Origin: Nocardia neocaledoniensis
GTDB lineage: Bacteria > Actinomycetota > Actinomycetes > Mycobacteriales > Mycobacteriaceae
DNA: 64,000 nt
Reading direction: 5' to 3'
Assembly (NCBI RefSeq): GCF_003182135.1
Contig: NZ_QGTL01000002.1
Coordinates: forward strand, 620,001 to 684,000
Shown here in pieces: positions 46,901 through 56,652 of the stretch. The position numbers and the translations under genes were made by a program. The notes under the pieces were generated by a model that saw nothing but the letters and a program-made list of their open reading frames with translations, was not told the DNA's origin and made no database searches. The first letter of the stretch is position 1, and each line of letters starts with the position of its first letter.

Positions 46901-48026
46901 CGGCCGCATCGAGCTCGAACAGCTCGTCCTCGTAGACGATGCGCAGCAGGCCGACGCCCGCGATGTCCGCCGCCTCGTCGGCGCTGAGCCGTACCGCCAG
47001 GTCACCGGCGACGGCGCGGGTGGCGGTCTCGGCGCGGCGCAAATGGCGCACGGCCGACCGCGCCTCGTCGATCGCCTGGGCAACCGGCTCCGCGCGGCGC
47101 GCCTGCTCGAGCTCGTTCGCCAGTTCGGCGCGCCGGGCCGCGCCTGCGGTGTGGGCGGCGAGTTCCGCGCGGGCGGCTGTCATCCTGGCGTGCAGTTCGG
47201 TGACGCGCCGCTGCTCCTCCGCCTCGGTGCGCGCCTCGGCCGATTCCTTGTGGCGCAGTTCGACGTTCGTGTTCGCCTCAGCCAGTTCGGTGCGCGCCTT
47301 CGCCAGCAACTCCTGCGACCAGGTCACCGCGTCGGCCACGCCGATCGACTCGGCGCCGCCGTACCCCGCGGCCATGCCGACCTTGGTGATCAACCGATCG
47401 ATGCCCTGTTTGCGGGTGTCCAGATCGGCGGCCGCGGCGCGGCGGCGATCGGCGAGCCACTGCTCGGCGGTGCCGAAACGCTGGGTGTCGAAGAGCTTTT
47501 CGAGCAGCTTCTCGCGCTCTTCGTTCTCCGCGCAGAGGAACCTGGCGAAATCGCCCTGCGGCAGCAGCACCACCTGGAAGAACTGCTCGGCGCTCATCCC
47601 GAGCAGCCGCAACACCTCGTCCCCCACGTCGGTGATCCGGGACAGGCTCTCCCCGGACCCGTCGAGCCATTCGAGCGTGGCCTTGGCCTGGACCTCGCGG
47701 GTCTTGCCGCTGTCGCGCAAGCTGGGCCGTTCGAAGGCCGGGCTGCGGGTGAGCCGCAGGTGCCGACCACCCAGCGTCGCCTCCAGGGTGACCAGTGGCG
47801 GGGTCTGCGGGTCGGCGTGGTCGGAATGCAGCCGCTTCGTCTCACCCCGCGCTCCGGGAACGCGGCCGTAGAGCGCGAACGCGATCGCGTCGAGCACGGT
47901 GGTCTTGCCCGCGCCGGTGTGCCCGTGCAGCAGGAACAGCCCGTCGGTGCCGAGCGCGTCGAAATCGACGACGGTAGCCTCGGCGAACGGGCCGAACGCG
48001 ACCATCTCCAGTCGGTGCAGCCTCAT
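43944..48026 (-). CDS. sbcC: Nuclease subunit SbcC (SMC-like ATPase) with large insertions
   Basis: 1360 residues against about 1000 for typical SbcC. Walker [10 protein letters not shown] at 35-43, Q-loop region [16 protein letters not shown], zinc hook CAVC at 626-629, signature LSGGE at 1264-1268, and Walker [13 protein letters not shown] near 1291. Two extra regions interrupt the coiled-coil arms: residues about 375-470 (Ser/Gly/Pro-rich) and about 825-1065 (Ala/Pro-rich with imperfect repeats of roughly 28 residues containing GAHDP or GAQDP, then acidic). The second ends with [11 protein letters not shown]. SbcC with SbcD cuts hairpins and blocked DNA ends. Located 49 bp after sbcD. Confidence 0.93.
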   Translation of the reverse strand: MRLHRLEMVAFGPFAEATVVDFDALGTDGLFLLHGHTGAGKTTVLDAIAFALYGRVPGARGETKRLHSDHADPQTPPLVTLEATLGGRHLRLTRSPAFERPSLRDSGKTREVQAKATLEWLDGSGESLSRITDVGDEVLRLLGMSAEQFFQVVLLPQGDFARFLCAENEEREKLLEKLFDTQRFGTAEQWLADRRRAAAADLDTRKQGIDRLITKVGMAAGYGGAESIGVADAVTWSQELLAKARTELAEANTNVELRHKESAEARTEAEEQRRVTELHARMTAARAELAAHTAGAARRAELANELEQARRAEPVAQAIDEARSAVRHLRRAETATRAVAGDLAVRLSADEAADIAGVGLLRIVYEDELFELDAAEAGRSPSPERTAGVGGTELAGGSPSLSDPRSVDGSRLADGPLVARPRSVGETTPSKDIRSPGASAASAVRSQGVVAASAGGSLVAQGTPVANRAVRDVEGDLDAAMSQWNAQLGVLGDVQAEVDLVVQLGADLAAHESEATRLGEQASTLARRRAELPAAIAAAEEQLREATDAAAALPGLRTELGKWQESAAAAVELARQRPALDRARAEFDAARATHLDARERVLDLRKRRLAGMAAELAGALAEGAPCAVCGSADHPEPARPTDDAVSKDAEDAATADERAAEAARDRIAERIGTLEREIEALTARGGDADPVVLAEAVRTATHRFDDAADTADRVPALTTGLDTLRAEETALHERSRDLDARLGTVTANIATTRARLDELTLRLRTAAGADHTVEARTARLESLIAAATALRTARTDESAARESVRQIATRVENLARAAGFVPEGYEPAGSPAATSPANGAHDPAVTTAPTVDAAAVDARAGEAAPASGAHDPVAAAAPTVDATAAEVGAGEAARANGAQDPAATPGPAADKAPRASGAQDPAATAAPTAHAGAEAGAGEAAPADDEATAASTADAAPAGRRSGDVAAGQGGTAGGSAAITSTGAPTGENSGAPRASAADTESGTRTDQGSAAAEDGAAGDGDTPKARSGRGGRAVRVEPEMPTLFDLFDEESFDDEPEPEVEPATPRDDIALLTAYAKVVTALARTAQQQAALEAELTAADRARAHAEAVLAEPGIRAVAEQTPGDLDAMEQRFAQAQRALTEAVSAQSAATERVAQLEQLGTQLWAEVERIAPKQRDFDELATLAEVVAGRGENNRRMSLRSYVLAARLEEVAVAGSLRLRRMSGGRYEFVHSDKAGPRGRRGGLGLDVRDDYTGAVRSAKTLSGGETFMASLALALGLADVVAAESGGLVLDTLFIDEGFGSLDADTLDAVMGVLDELRAGGRVVGVVSHVDEMRQRIPSRLHVVRGRSGSHLKATVA

Positions 48027-48075
48027 GCCGCACCGCCGTCGATCTGTTCCCGCCCGGTCGCACCGCGCGGGGCGC

Positions 48076-49263
48076 TCACGCGATCGCTTCTGTCAGGTCG
48101 GTGTCGGACGCCGGGGACACACGGGCCGCGTCGGATTCGCGGACCGCGGCGGCGAGCGCCCGCTCCACCCATGCCATCTCCCCCTCGGTCGGTGTGCCAC
48201 GCACGTCGGTCAGGAAGCTCGCCGCCACCTCCACATCGCGGCGGCCGTGCACCCGCTCGCGATAGCGCAGCTCCGGATTGCCTTCCGGGCGCGCCCATTC
48301 CACGTGGACCGCGTGCGGGAACCGCTCGCGCAGCTTACGCATCGGGTCCACCGGGCGCGCGCTGTCGGTGAGGGTGGCAGAGACGTAATGCTGTTCGGCC
48401 TCGGCGAATCCGGCGTCGGTGAGCAGCTCGTCGAGGGTGCCGGTGAGCCTGCTCAGCCCGCGCACCAGCGGCAGCTCGTGTCTGCGTACCTCGCCGAGCC
48501 CGTCGGCGTCGAGGTCGAGGATCCAGACCGCCTTGCGGTGGGAGTTCTCGGCGAACGAGTACGGCAGCGGAGAACCGCTGTAGCGCACCGACTCCGACAG
48601 CGTCTGCGGTGAGTGCAGGTGGCCTAGGGCCACGTAGTCGATGCCGTCGAACGACGACATCGGCACCGTCTCCACCCCGCCCACCGAGATCGACCGCTCC
48701 GAGCCGGTCGCCTCCCCGCCGACGACGAACGCGTGCGCCAGCACCACCGAGCGCGTGCCCGGCCTGCCCGCGAGATCGGCGCGGATACGGCTCATCGCGG
48801 CGTCGAGGATCTCCGCGTGTGAACGGGCCTGCGGCACCCCGAGTTCCACACGGGTGATCTCCGGCTCCAGGTACGGGATGCCGTAGAAGGCCACGGCGCC
48901 GTGGGCGTCGGGCAGCAGGACCGGCCGGTCGGCGTCGGCCACCCTGGTGCACAGATGCAGCCCGCCCGCCGCGGCGAAGCTGGCGCCGGCGCCGAGCCGG
49001 GCGGGGGAATCGTGATTGCCGGAGGTGGCGACGATCCGCGCACCCGCGGCCCTGATCGCCTCGAAACCGCTGTTGCAGACGGCGATGGCGTCGGCGTTCG
49101 GGATGGACCGGTCGTAGACATCGCCGGGAACGACCACCACATCGACGGATTCGGCCGCGACCAGTTCCGCGATCGCGGCCAGCACCCGTGCCTGATCGGC
49201 AAGGAGGTCGACACCGTGGAAGGTGCGCCCGATGTGCCAGTCGGAGGTGTGCAGGATCCGCAT
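48076..49263 (-). CDS. sbcD: Nuclease subunit SbcD (Mre11-like)
   Basis: 395 residues. Phosphodiesterase motifs are all present: HTSDWHIG (I), GDVYD (II), SGNHDS (III), LAHAFV (IV) and LGHLHSPQ (V). These bind two manganese ions for 3' to 5' exonuclease and endonuclease activity. The ATG at 49263 gives the standard MRILHTSDWHIG start. First gene of the sbcDC operon; its partner follows after 49 bp. A 123-bp gap separates it from the divergent rmuC. Confidence 0.95.
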   Translation of the reverse strand: MRILHTSDWHIGRTFHGVDLLADQARVLAAIAELVAAESVDVVVVPGDVYDRSIPNADAIAVCNSGFEAIRAAGARIVATSGNHDSPARLGAGASFAAAGGLHLCTRVADADRPVLLPDAHGAVAFYGIPYLEPEITRVELGVPQARSHAEILDAAMSRIRADLAGRPGTRSVVLAHAFVVGGEATGSERSISVGGVETVPMSSFDGIDYVALGHLHSPQTLSESVRYSGSPLPYSFAENSHRKAVWILDLDADGLGEVRRHELPLVRGLSRLTGTLDELLTDAGFAEAEQHYVSATLTDSARPVDPMRKLRERFPHAVHVEWARPEGNPELRYRERVHGRRDVEVAASFLTDVRGTPTEGEMAWVERALAAAVRESDAARVSPASDTDLTEAIA

Positions 49264-49386
49264 GCCGCGAAACTTAGGCCACACCACCGACAGAATTCAA
49301 TCGACGCACTACGCGGGTGTCGTTCACCACGCCCAGGTTGCCCGGCGATTGCGAGTTTGTCGGTGCCCTGGGGCACTATCGCCGCT

Positions 49387-50532
49387 ATGACCGCCTCGAT
49401 GCTCGTCGCGCTCGTCCTGGTATTCGCCGCCGGATTCGGTCTCGGCTGGTTGGGGCATTCCGCCCGCGGCGGGCAACGCGCCGCCGTGGCGGAGGCCCGG
49501 CTCGCCGCGGCGAGTGACAATCAGCGGTTGCTGCAGCGCTCGCTGCAGGCCGCGAACGAGGACGCGGCGCGCAGGCATTCGGCCGCGGTCGGCGCGCTGG
49601 TCGATCCGTTGCGCGACGCGGTCGGCGCGCTGGAACAGCACATCCGCCAGGTCGAGCACCACCGGATCGACGCCTACTCCAGTCTGCGCGAGCAGGTCGC
49701 GGGCATGCAGCGCACCTCCCATCAGCTCTCCGACCAGACCGGGCAGCTGGTCGCGGCACTGCGCGCGCCGCAGGTCCGCGGGCGCTGGGGCGAGATCCAG
49801 CTGGAGCGGGTCGTCGAACTGGCCGGCATGACGAGGCACTGCGATTTCGACACCCAGGTGCACCGCTCCGGCGGCGACGAGCGCGGCGTGCGGCCCGACC
49901 TCGTGGTCCGGCTGGCCGGCGGACGGCACATCGTGGTCGACGCGAAGGTCCCGTTCACCGCCTATCTCGACGCCGCGACCACCGACGATCCCACCGCGCG
50001 CGACCGGCTGCTGGCCCGGCACGCCAAGCACCTGCGCGCCCACGTCGACCAGCTGGCCGACAAGGCCTATTGGACGGCCTTCGACCCGGCGCCGGAATTC
50101 GTCGTCCTGTTCGTGCCCGGCGACCCGTTCCTCGACGCCGCTCTCACCACCGACGCGGGTCTGCTCGAGTACGCGTTCGGCCGGAACGTGATCCTCGCGA
50201 CTCCCACCACCCTGATCGCCCTGTTACGCACTGTCGCGTTCAGCTGGCGCCAGGAAGCGCTGTCCCGCGACATGGCAACGGTGCAGCAATTGGGCAAGGA
50301 GCTCTACACCCGGGTCGGCACGGTGGCCGAGCATCTGGACAATCTCGGCGTGAATCTCGGTAAGGCCGTTGCCGCTTTCAACGCGACGGTCGGTTCGGTG
50401 GAGTCGCGGGTGCTGGTCACGGCACGCCGGATGCACGATCTCGGGATCGCCGATCAGGAGCTTCCGGCAATCCGGCTGACCGAGACCAGACCGCGCGTCG
50501 TCGCGTTCGCCGACGCCGAGGATCGACTTTGA
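49387..50532 (+). CDS. rmuC: DNA recombination protein RmuC
   Basis: 381 residues. An N-terminal membrane span (residues 5-23), then a coiled coil (25-110), then the RmuC nuclease-like core: RGRWGEIQLERVVELAGM, RPDLVVRLAGGRHIVVDAKVPFTAYLDA (with the PD...DxK catalytic pattern) and FVVLFVPGDPFLDAAL. RmuC limits recombination at inverted repeats in E. coli. It diverges from sbcDC, so two inverted-repeat-processing systems are side by side. Confidence 0.92.
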   Translation: MTASMLVALVLVFAAGFGLGWLGHSARGGQRAAVAEARLAAASDNQRLLQRSLQAANEDAARRHSAAVGALVDPLRDAVGALEQHIRQVEHHRIDAYSSLREQVAGMQRTSHQLSDQTGQLVAALRAPQVRGRWGEIQLERVVELAGMTRHCDFDTQVHRSGGDERGVRPDLVVRLAGGRHIVVDAKVPFTAYLDAATTDDPTARDRLLARHAKHLRAHVDQLADKAYWTAFDPAPEFVVLFVPGDPFLDAALTTDAGLLEYAFGRNVILATPTTLIALLRTVAFSWRQEALSRDMATVQQLGKELYTRVGTVAEHLDNLGVNLGKAVAAFNATVGSVESRVLVTARRMHDLGIADQELPAIRLTETRPRVVAFADAEDRL

Positions 50533-50582
50533 GATCCCGTGCCGTAACACCTGCGGGAGCGATGTGCGGTTAGTGTCATAGG

Positions 50583-51464
50583 GTGGCTGCTTCCCAACGT
50601 GCGCGACCCCGGGTGCCCGCGCCGCAACGTTCGATCGTGCCCTCGGTGCCCGGCATCCCCGCCTGGGCCGCGATTGCGCTCGCCGCCGGCATGACGCTGC
50701 TGGGGTTCCTGATCGACGCGCTCGGTGGTGAGACCTACCCGACCGGCACCTTCTCGGCGCTGTACGTGCTGGGCTGTGTGCTCGCCGTCTGCGCGGTGCG
50801 CTTCCGCGGCCTGTTCTCGGCCATGGTGCTGCCGCCGCTGCTGCTGTTCGTCGCGGTGCCGGTGGCCTGCCAGATGCTGGGTGGCCGCGCGACCACCTCC
50901 ATCAAAGACGTGCTGATGAACCTGGTCATCCCGCTGGTGGAGCGCTTCCCCACGATGATGCTGGCCACCGTGCTCGTGCTCGCGATCGGCGGCGCCAGGA
51001 TCGCGATCGCCAAGCGGGCCCCCGCCACCGCCACGGCCGAGCGCCGCGGTGAGCGCAGGACCGAACGCAAGCCGACCCGTCGGCGCCGCACCGCCGCCGA
51101 TCTCGCCGACACCGGTCGCGGGCGTGGTCGCCGCGGCGCCGCCGTCCTGGACGACCTGGACACCGCCGTGGACATGGCCAGCCCGGCCCGCCGCCCGCAG
51201 CGCCAGGCCAAGCGCGCGCCCGCGGCCGATCCCAAGCGCGCCCCGGCCGCCGATTCCAAGCGCGCCGCCGCCGCCGAGCCGCGGCGGGCACCAGCCGCCG
51301 CCCGCGCCCCACGGGGCGGCAGGGCGGCAGCCCCGCGCGAGCCGGAGCCGGTGCGCACGCCACGCCGTCGTCCGGACGCGCCGCCGCACCCGCAGCCCAC
51401 CGTGCGCTACCGCGACCGCGCCGACACCGGCCGCACCGAGCGCCGCAGGCCCGACACCGTGTGA
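50583..51464 (+). CDS. DUF6542 membrane protein with basic tail (Rv1111c-like)
   Basis: 293 residues from GTG 50583. Residues 20-145 hold four spans (PAWAAIALAAGMTLLGFLIDAL through ATVLVLAIGGARIAIA) and match DUF6542. The C-terminal 145 residues are low-complexity and strongly basic, with repeats such as KRAPAADPKRAPAAD and many Arg-Arg pairs. The tail could touch RNA, ribosomes or acidic lipids; that is inference. Convergent with ispH, with a terminator between. Matches Rv1111c by position. Confidence 0.78.
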   Translation: MAASQRARPRVPAPQRSIVPSVPGIPAWAAIALAAGMTLLGFLIDALGGETYPTGTFSALYVLGCVLAVCAVRFRGLFSAMVLPPLLLFVAVPVACQMLGGRATTSIKDVLMNLVIPLVERFPTMMLATVLVLAIGGARIAIAKRAPATATAERRGERRTERKPTRRRRTAADLADTGRGRGRRGAAVLDDLDTAVDMASPARRPQRQAKRAPAADPKRAPAADSKRAAAAEPRRAPAAARAPRGGRAAAPREPEPVRTPRRRPDAPPHPQPTVRYRDRADTGRTERRRPDTV

Positions 51465-51472
51465 AGACGAGA

Positions 51473-51504
51473 GAATCCCCCGCCGCAGATGCGACGGGGG
51501 ATTC
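51473..51504. terminator. Bidirectional terminator between DUF6542 gene and ispH
   Basis: Inverted repeat GAATCCCCCG (51473-51482) and CGGGGGATTC (51495-51504) extended by three further pairs with one mismatch, loop about 4 nt. It sits between two convergent stops, so it can serve both genes. TTC follows on the plus strand. Confidence 0.8.
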
Positions 51505-51518
51505 TTCGTTGAGGTAAG

Positions 51519-52526
51519 TCAGGCGTTGCGACGCGAGGCGCGCAGCTCGCGCGGCAGCGCGAACACCAGGGTCTCGTTGGCCGTGGTCACCGGCTGCACC
51601 TCGCCGAAGCCGTGCTCGGCGAGCAGGTCGAGCACACCGGTCACCAGGATCTCCGGCACCGAAGCGCCGGAGGTGATGCCGATGGTCTCGACCCCGTCGA
51701 GCCAGGCCAGGTCGACCTCGCGGGCGTAGTCGACCAGGTAGGCGGCGCGGGCGCCGGCGCCGAGGGCCACCTCGACCAGCCGCACCGAGTTCGACGAGTT
51801 GCGCGAGCCGACCACGATGACCAGATCGCATTCGGGCGCCATCGCCTTCACCGCGGTCTGGCGGTTGGAGGTGGCGTAGCAGATGTCGTCGCTGGGCGGA
51901 TCCTGCAGCGTCGGGAAGCGTTCGCGCAGCCGGTTCACCGTCTCCATGGTCTCGTCGACCGAGAGCGTGGTCTGCGACAGCCAGATCACCTTCGACGGGT
52001 CGCGGACGGTCACCTTGTCCACCGAGTCGGGCCCGTCGACCAGCTGCACGTGTTCGGGCGCCTCGCCCGCCGTGCCCTCGACTTCCTCGTGGCCCTCGTG
52101 GCCGATGAGCAGGATGTCGTAGTCGTCGCGGGCGAAGCGCTTGGCTTCCTGGTGCACCTTGGTGACCAGCGGGCAGGTCGCGTCGATGGTGCGCAGGTTC
52201 CGTTCGGCGGCGGTCTCGTGCACGATCGGCGCGACGCCGTGCGCGGAGAACACGACGAGCGCGCCCTCGGGCACCTCGTCGGTCTCGTCGACGAAGATCA
52301 CGCCGCGCTCCCGTAGCGTCTCCACCACGTGCCGGTTGTGCACGATCTCCTTGCGGACGTAGATGGGGGCGCCGTGCTTCTCCAGCGCCTTCTCCACCGT
52401 CTCGACCGCACGGTCGACGCCTGCGCAGTAGCCGCGCGGCTCGGCCAGCAGCACGCGCTTGCCACCGGCAGCGGACGCGCCGGCCGAGCGCGCGATACCG
52501 ACGTTCAAGGGGATTGCCGAGGTCAT
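51519..52526 (-). CDS. ispH: 4-hydroxy-3-methylbut-2-enyl diphosphate reductase
   Basis: 335 residues. The three cysteines that hold the [4Fe-4S] cluster are at 34 (RGYCAGV), 118 (DATCPLV) and 216 (DDICYAT). The catalytic Glu lies in the conserved block after [15 protein letters not shown], and active-site His residues are in HNRHVV and SAHGV. It makes IPP and DMAPP in the last MEP-pathway step. The ATG at 52526 gives a short N-terminal extension of about 20 residues over the core. Its neighbours match the Rv1110 locus. Confidence 0.96.
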   Translation of the reverse strand: MTSAIPLNVGIARSAGASAAGGKRVLLAEPRGYCAGVDRAVETVEKALEKHGAPIYVRKEIVHNRHVVETLRERGVIFVDETDEVPEGALVVFSAHGVAPIVHETAAERNLRTIDATCPLVTKVHQEAKRFARDDYDILLIGHEGHEEVEGTAGEAPEHVQLVDGPDSVDKVTVRDPSKVIWLSQTTLSVDETMETVNRLRERFPTLQDPPSDDICYATSNRQTAVKAMAPECDLVIVVGSRNSSNSVRLVEVALGAGARAAYLVDYAREVDLAWLDGVETIGITSGASVPEILVTGVLDLLAEHGFGEVQPVTTANETLVFALPRELRASRRNA

Positions 52527-52640
52527 GCCCCACAGCTTACGTGCGCCGGATGGACGCGATCAGGGCGGATCAAGGGGCATAGGTCACATCACGGCGGTGT
52601 GGACCTTTGCATCACACGCGGTTTGCGGCAGGCTGGGACC

Positions 52641-53225
52641 ATGTTCCGTCCTCCGTTCCTGGCCAGGGTCGCCGCAGGCGCCGCGGTCTATGCCTTAGAA
52701 GAGACCAGGCGGTTACCCGTCGCCGCGGTCAATTTCCCGATCACCGCGATCAGCCGCGTGCTGCAGACCACCATGCACGTGCAGCAGTTCGTGACCAGTC
52801 TCGCGCTCAAGGGCGATCTCGTCTTCGAACGTCTCGGTTCCGCTCCGCAGGAGCAGCCGGAGTGGGTCACCTTCGACGAGGATCTCGCGCCCGAGCCCGC
52901 CGCGGCCACCAACGGCCACGCCAGCCGCTTCGACCTCTACACCGAGGACGCCCCGGCCGAGCAGCACAACGGCAAGGCGGCGCCCGCGTCCCTGCTGGTG
53001 CTCGAGGACGAGGAACCCGCCGACGAGCCGGCGGAGGTGCAGGCCCCCGAGGTCGCCATCCGCTACGACTACCCGTCGATGACGCTGGCCCAGCTGCGTG
53101 CCCGGCTGCGGATGCTGACCGTCGAGGAGCTGGCCCAGCTGCTGGCTTTCGAGCAGCAGACCCGCGCCCGCGCGCCGTTCGTCACCATGCTGACCAACCG
53201 GATCGCCACCGTTCAGGCCCAGTAG
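52641..53225 (+). CDS. Lipid droplet-associated protein, Rv1109c-like
   Basis: 194 residues. The N-terminal 60 residues are amphipathic and moderately hydrophobic (FLARVAAGAAVYALEETRRLPVAAVNFPITAISRVLQ), suited to coating a lipid surface. An acidic, disordered middle follows, and a conserved C-terminal helix pair (TLAQLRARLRMLTVEELAQLLAFEQQTRAR). Matches the actinobacterial lipid-droplet-associated family found next to ispH and xseA. Divergent from ispH across 114 bp. A strong terminator follows. Confidence 0.75.
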   Translation: MFRPPFLARVAAGAAVYALEETRRLPVAAVNFPITAISRVLQTTMHVQQFVTSLALKGDLVFERLGSAPQEQPEWVTFDEDLAPEPAAATNGHASRFDLYTEDAPAEQHNGKAAPASLLVLEDEEPADEPAEVQAPEVAIRYDYPSMTLAQLRARLRMLTVEELAQLLAFEQQTRARAPFVTMLTNRIATVQAQ

Positions 53226-53240
53226 CCTCCCCCGTCACGA

Positions 53241-53275
53241 AGTGACCGCAATCGCCGCCGGTTGCGGTCACTTTT
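53241..53275 (+). terminator. Intrinsic terminator
   Basis: Perfect 11-bp stem AGTGACCGCAA (53241-53251) with TTGCGGTCACT (53262-53272), loop 10 nt, followed directly by TTTGTGTG. It lies 15 bp past the lipid-droplet-associated gene stop and separates it from xseA. Confidence 0.88.
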
Positions 53276-53309
53276 GTGTGTGTCGGTACCGCCGCGTATA
53301 CCTACAGGC

Positions 53310-54602
53310 ATGACTGAGGACGGCTCCGCCGCTGCCGCGCAGGCCGGCGCACCGGGCAGTTCGGCGGACCAGCCGTGGCCGGTGCGTTCGGTCGCGGTGA
53401 AGGTGGCGCAGTGGATCGACCGGCTCGGCAGCGTGTGGGTGGAGGGGCAGGTCACCCAGATCAATCTGCGTCCCGGCACCCGCACGGCGTTCCTGGTGCT
53501 GCGCGACACCTCGGCGGACATGTCGCTGTCGGTGACGTGCGATCCGGAGTTGTTGCGGCGCAGCCCCGTTCCGCTCACCGAGGGCAGCCGGGTGGTCGTC
53601 TACGGCAAGCTGCAGTTCTTCACCGGGCGCGGCACGCTGTCGCTGCGGGTCACCGAGATCCGGCCCGTCGGCATCGGCGAGTTGCTCGCGCGGATCGAAC
53701 GGCTCAAGGCCCTGCTGGCGGCGGAGGGCCTGTTCGACGCGCGGCGCAAGCGGCCGCTGCCGTTCCTGCCCGGTACCGTCGGGCTGATCACCGGACGGGC
53801 CAGCGCCGCCGAGCGCGATGTGCTCACGGTCGCCCAGTCCCGTTGGCCCGCAGTACGTTTCGTCGTCAAGAACACCGCGACCCAGGGGCCGACCGCGGTG
53901 CCGCAGATGCTGGAGGCCCTGGCCGCGCTCGACCGCGATCCGGCCGTCGACGTGATCGTGCTCGCCCGCGGCGGCGGCAGCACCGAGGACCTGCTCGCGT
54001 TCTCCGACGAGGCGCTGTGCCGCGCCATCGCGGCCGCGACCACGCCGATCGTCAGCGCGATCGGCCACGAACCCGATTCGCCGCTGAGCGATCTCGTCGC
54101 CGACGTGCGCGCCGCGACCCCGACCGACGCGGCCAAACGGATCGTCCCCGACGCCGCCGCCGAACTCGCGGGGGTGCGGGAGATGCGTGCCCGCTCGGCC
54201 GCCGCGCTGCGCGGCTGGGTGCAGCGCGAGACCCACATCATCGCCCAGTTGCGTTCGCGACCGGTCCTGGCCGACCCGCTGCGCGAGCTGCGACACCGCC
54301 ACGAGGAGGTGGAGCGGCTGCGGCTGGCGGCCCGGCGCACCGTCGAGCAGACGCTGCGCACCGAGTCGACCGCCGCCGCGCACCTGCGGGAGAAGCTCAC
54401 CGCCGTGGGTCCCGCCGCGACGCTGGCGCGTGGTTACGCTGTCGTGCAACGCGTCGCCGGTCCCGAACGGCACGTCGTCCGCACCATCGAGGACGCGCCC
54501 GCGGGCAGCCAGCTCCGCATCCGGGTGGCCGACGGCGCGGTCAGCGCCGCCGCGCTCGGCACCCAGCGCCTGACACCCGCCACCGACGACAAGGGGAATT
54601 GA
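53310..54602 (+). CDS. xseA: Exodeoxyribonuclease VII large subunit
   Basis: 430 residues. N-terminal OB fold (residues 20-110: [36 protein letters not shown]), then the nuclease domain with [45 protein letters not shown] and [27 protein letters not shown], then a coiled coil that binds XseB. The ATG at 53310 follows the terminator by 34 bp. xseB begins 3 bp after the stop. Confidence 0.95.
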   Translation: MTEDGSAAAAQAGAPGSSADQPWPVRSVAVKVAQWIDRLGSVWVEGQVTQINLRPGTRTAFLVLRDTSADMSLSVTCDPELLRRSPVPLTEGSRVVVYGKLQFFTGRGTLSLRVTEIRPVGIGELLARIERLKALLAAEGLFDARRKRPLPFLPGTVGLITGRASAAERDVLTVAQSRWPAVRFVVKNTATQGPTAVPQMLEALAALDRDPAVDVIVLARGGGSTEDLLAFSDEALCRAIAAATTPIVSAIGHEPDSPLSDLVADVRAATPTDAAKRIVPDAAAELAGVREMRARSAAALRGWVQRETHIIAQLRSRPVLADPLRELRHRHEEVERLRLAARRTVEQTLRTESTAAAHLREKLTAVGPAATLARGYAVVQRVAGPERHVVRTIEDAPAGSQLRIRVADGAVSAAALGTQRLTPATDDKGN

Positions 54603-54604
54603 CC

Positions 54605-54847
54605 GTGCCCGACGCCGGAACCGAGCCCGACACCCTCGCCGAGATCGCCGGTTTCGGCTACGAACGCGCGCGCGACGAACTCGTGAACGTGGTCAAGATG
54701 CTCGAGCAGGGCGGCCTCGACCTCGACGACTCGCTGGCCCTGTGGGAGCGCGGCGAGGCGCTGGCCACCCGCTGCGAGCAGCACCTGGCCGGCGCGCGGC
54801 AACGGGTCGAGGCGGCCCTGTCGCACGCCGAACCCACCGAGGACTGA
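54605..54847 (+). CDS. xseB: Exodeoxyribonuclease VII small subunit
   Basis: 80 residues from GTG 54605; a TTG at 54599 overlapping the xseA stop is an alternative, and the GGGG before it favours the GTG. The family signature is clear: [45 protein letters not shown]. It forms a long helix pair binding the XseA coiled coil. Operon with xseA. Confidence 0.93.
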   Translation: MPDAGTEPDTLAEIAGFGYERARDELVNVVKMLEQGGLDLDDSLALWERGEALATRCEQHLAGARQRVEAALSHAEPTED

Positions 54848-54944
54848 TCGGCCCGGTTACCCGGGGCGAATCCCACCTTTACGACGCCGAAACACGGGCC
54901 GGGCACGCTGGTGCCGTCGGATACCGAGCAGTCGTGGAGGCGCC

Positions 54945-56387
54945 GTGCCAGTTCTCGTCGACGGGGAGCCCCGAGCCGGGGTGATCGCGCGACTGTGCGC
55001 GGAGCTGGGCGCCATCGCCCATTCCACCGAGACCCGCAGGCTGCGCACCAAGAGCCGGGACCGTTTCCTCCAGAACCCGATGCTGCGCGACCTGCTGCGC
55101 GGCCGCAACGCCGAGATCTTCATCGCCCCGCGCGACAAGGCCGAGCTGGGCGCCGCGGTCGCCGCCTGCGCCCGGCACCGCGTCCCGATCACCGTGCGCG
55201 GCGCGGGCTCCGGGCAGTTCGGTCAGGGTGTGCCGCTGAACGGGGGCGCGGTGATCGATGTCACCGCGCTGGCCGGGGTGATCGGCTGGCACGGCGACCG
55301 TGGCCGCCGGGTGCCGACCACCGTCCGCGCGCTCACCGGCACGGTCGTCGCCGACATCGACGCGGCGATCCGCCCGTCCGGCTGGGAACTGCGCATGCAT
55401 CCCTCGACCGCGCAGAAGGCCACCGTCGGCGGCTACATCGCGGGCGGACACGCCGGCGTCGGCAGCTGCCAGTGGGGCATCCTGCGCGACACCGGCAACA
55501 TCACCGCGCTGGAAGTGATGACGGTGGAGGAGCATCCGCGCTTGATCGAGGTGCGCGGGCGCGATGTCAACAGCGTGCACCACGCCTACGGCGCCAACGG
55601 CATCATCACCGAGGTGGAGCTGCCGGTCGCCCCGGCCTGGGAGTGGCACGAGCTGGTGATCTCGTTCCCGGAATTCGAGCAGGCAGCGCGCTTCTCCGTC
55701 GATGTGTGTCACAGCGACGGCGTGCTCAAGAAGGTCGTCTCGCCGCATGCGCATCCGCTGCCGCGCTACTTCCCCGGCCTGTCCGGCCTGGTTCCCGACG
55801 GCGAGGCGATGGTGCTGGTGATGGTGGCCGTGCAGTCGGTCACCGATGTGGAGGATCTGGTGCGCGCGAACGGCGGACGGATCCGCTATCGCTGTCTGGA
55901 GGGCAAGGGCGCCTACGGCGTTCCGCTGTACGAATTCACCTGGGGCCATTCGCTGTTGCACTATCAGCGCCACGACGAGAACCTCGTCGGGTTGATGGCG
56001 CTGTACCCGAGCGAGAACCTGTACGAGTCGATCGTGCGGGTGCACCGCGAGTTCGCCGATCTGGGCCCGCTGCATGTGGAGATGAAGCGGATCGACGGCG
56101 GCCTGACGTGTCAGGGTTCGCCCGTGTTCGCGTTCCAGAGCCGTGCGCATCTGGCGGAGGTCACCGAGCGGCTGCAAGGCGCGGGATTGTCGGTGGCCAG
56201 TCCGCACACACCGGTGCTAGGCGCGGGCGGCATGAAACCGTGGGGACCGAAGGAGGCGAGTTTCAAGCAGGAATTCGACCCTTACGGCCTGCTCGGCCAG
56301 GGCAAGCTCGACGACGCCGTGGCCAGCGACCTCCTCACCTCGACGGCACTGCCCAACAAGGGCTGGTCCTACCGGTTGACCAGCTGA
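54945..56387 (+). CDS. FAD-binding (PCMH-type) oxidase
   Basis: 480 residues. FAD-binding PCMH domain near residues 55-240: RVPITVRGAGSGQFGQGVP and STAQKATVGGYIAGGHAGVGSCQWG. The C-terminal half is a substrate domain of the FAD-linked oxidase C type. No flavinylated His motif is obvious. Related enzymes oxidise 2-hydroxy acids or aldonolactones; the substrate is unknown. GTG at 54945, 97 bp after xseB, with GGAGGCGCC upstream. Confidence 0.82.
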   Translation: MPVLVDGEPRAGVIARLCAELGAIAHSTETRRLRTKSRDRFLQNPMLRDLLRGRNAEIFIAPRDKAELGAAVAACARHRVPITVRGAGSGQFGQGVPLNGGAVIDVTALAGVIGWHGDRGRRVPTTVRALTGTVVADIDAAIRPSGWELRMHPSTAQKATVGGYIAGGHAGVGSCQWGILRDTGNITALEVMTVEEHPRLIEVRGRDVNSVHHAYGANGIITEVELPVAPAWEWHELVISFPEFEQAARFSVDVCHSDGVLKKVVSPHAHPLPRYFPGLSGLVPDGEAMVLVMVAVQSVTDVEDLVRANGGRIRYRCLEGKGAYGVPLYEFTWGHSLLHYQRHDENLVGLMALYPSENLYESIVRVHREFADLGPLHVEMKRIDGGLTCQGSPVFAFQSRAHLAEVTERLQGAGLSVASPHTPVLGAGGMKPWGPKEASFKQEFDPYGLLGQGKLDDAVASDLLTSTALPNKGWSYRLTS

Positions 56388-56394
56388 ACGTCGC

Positions 56395-56595
56395 CTAGGC
56401 CGATCCGGAGGCGAGGCCGCACGGCCCGCCGCCGGAACTGTCCACATATCCGGCCTTCAACATCTGGATCAACCGGCACAGCGCCTCGTCGACGCTCGCC
56501 ACGGGCGCGGCCTCCGGTGCCGCGGCGGTTGCTACACCGGTCGGCGCGAGCAGGGCGGCGGCCGTCACGGCCAGGACGGTGATGGTCTTCTTCAT
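56395..56595 (-). CDS. Small secreted protein
   Basis: 66 residues: a signal peptide (MKKTITVLAVTAAALLAPTG, cleavage near residue 25 after ATA) and a mature part of about 40 residues with two cysteines in EALCRLIQML and GGPCGL that could form a disulphide. No family recognised. Convergent with the FAD oxidase, 7 bp between the stops. Confidence 0.62.
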   Translation of the reverse strand: MKKTITVLAVTAAALLAPTGVATAAAPEAAPVASVDEALCRLIQMLKAGYVDSSGGGPCGLASGSA

Positions 56596-56652
56596 GCCGC
56601 GACGCTAGGCGTCGTCGCGGGCCGAAGGAACCCGCCAGTTCTGCGGGCTGGA

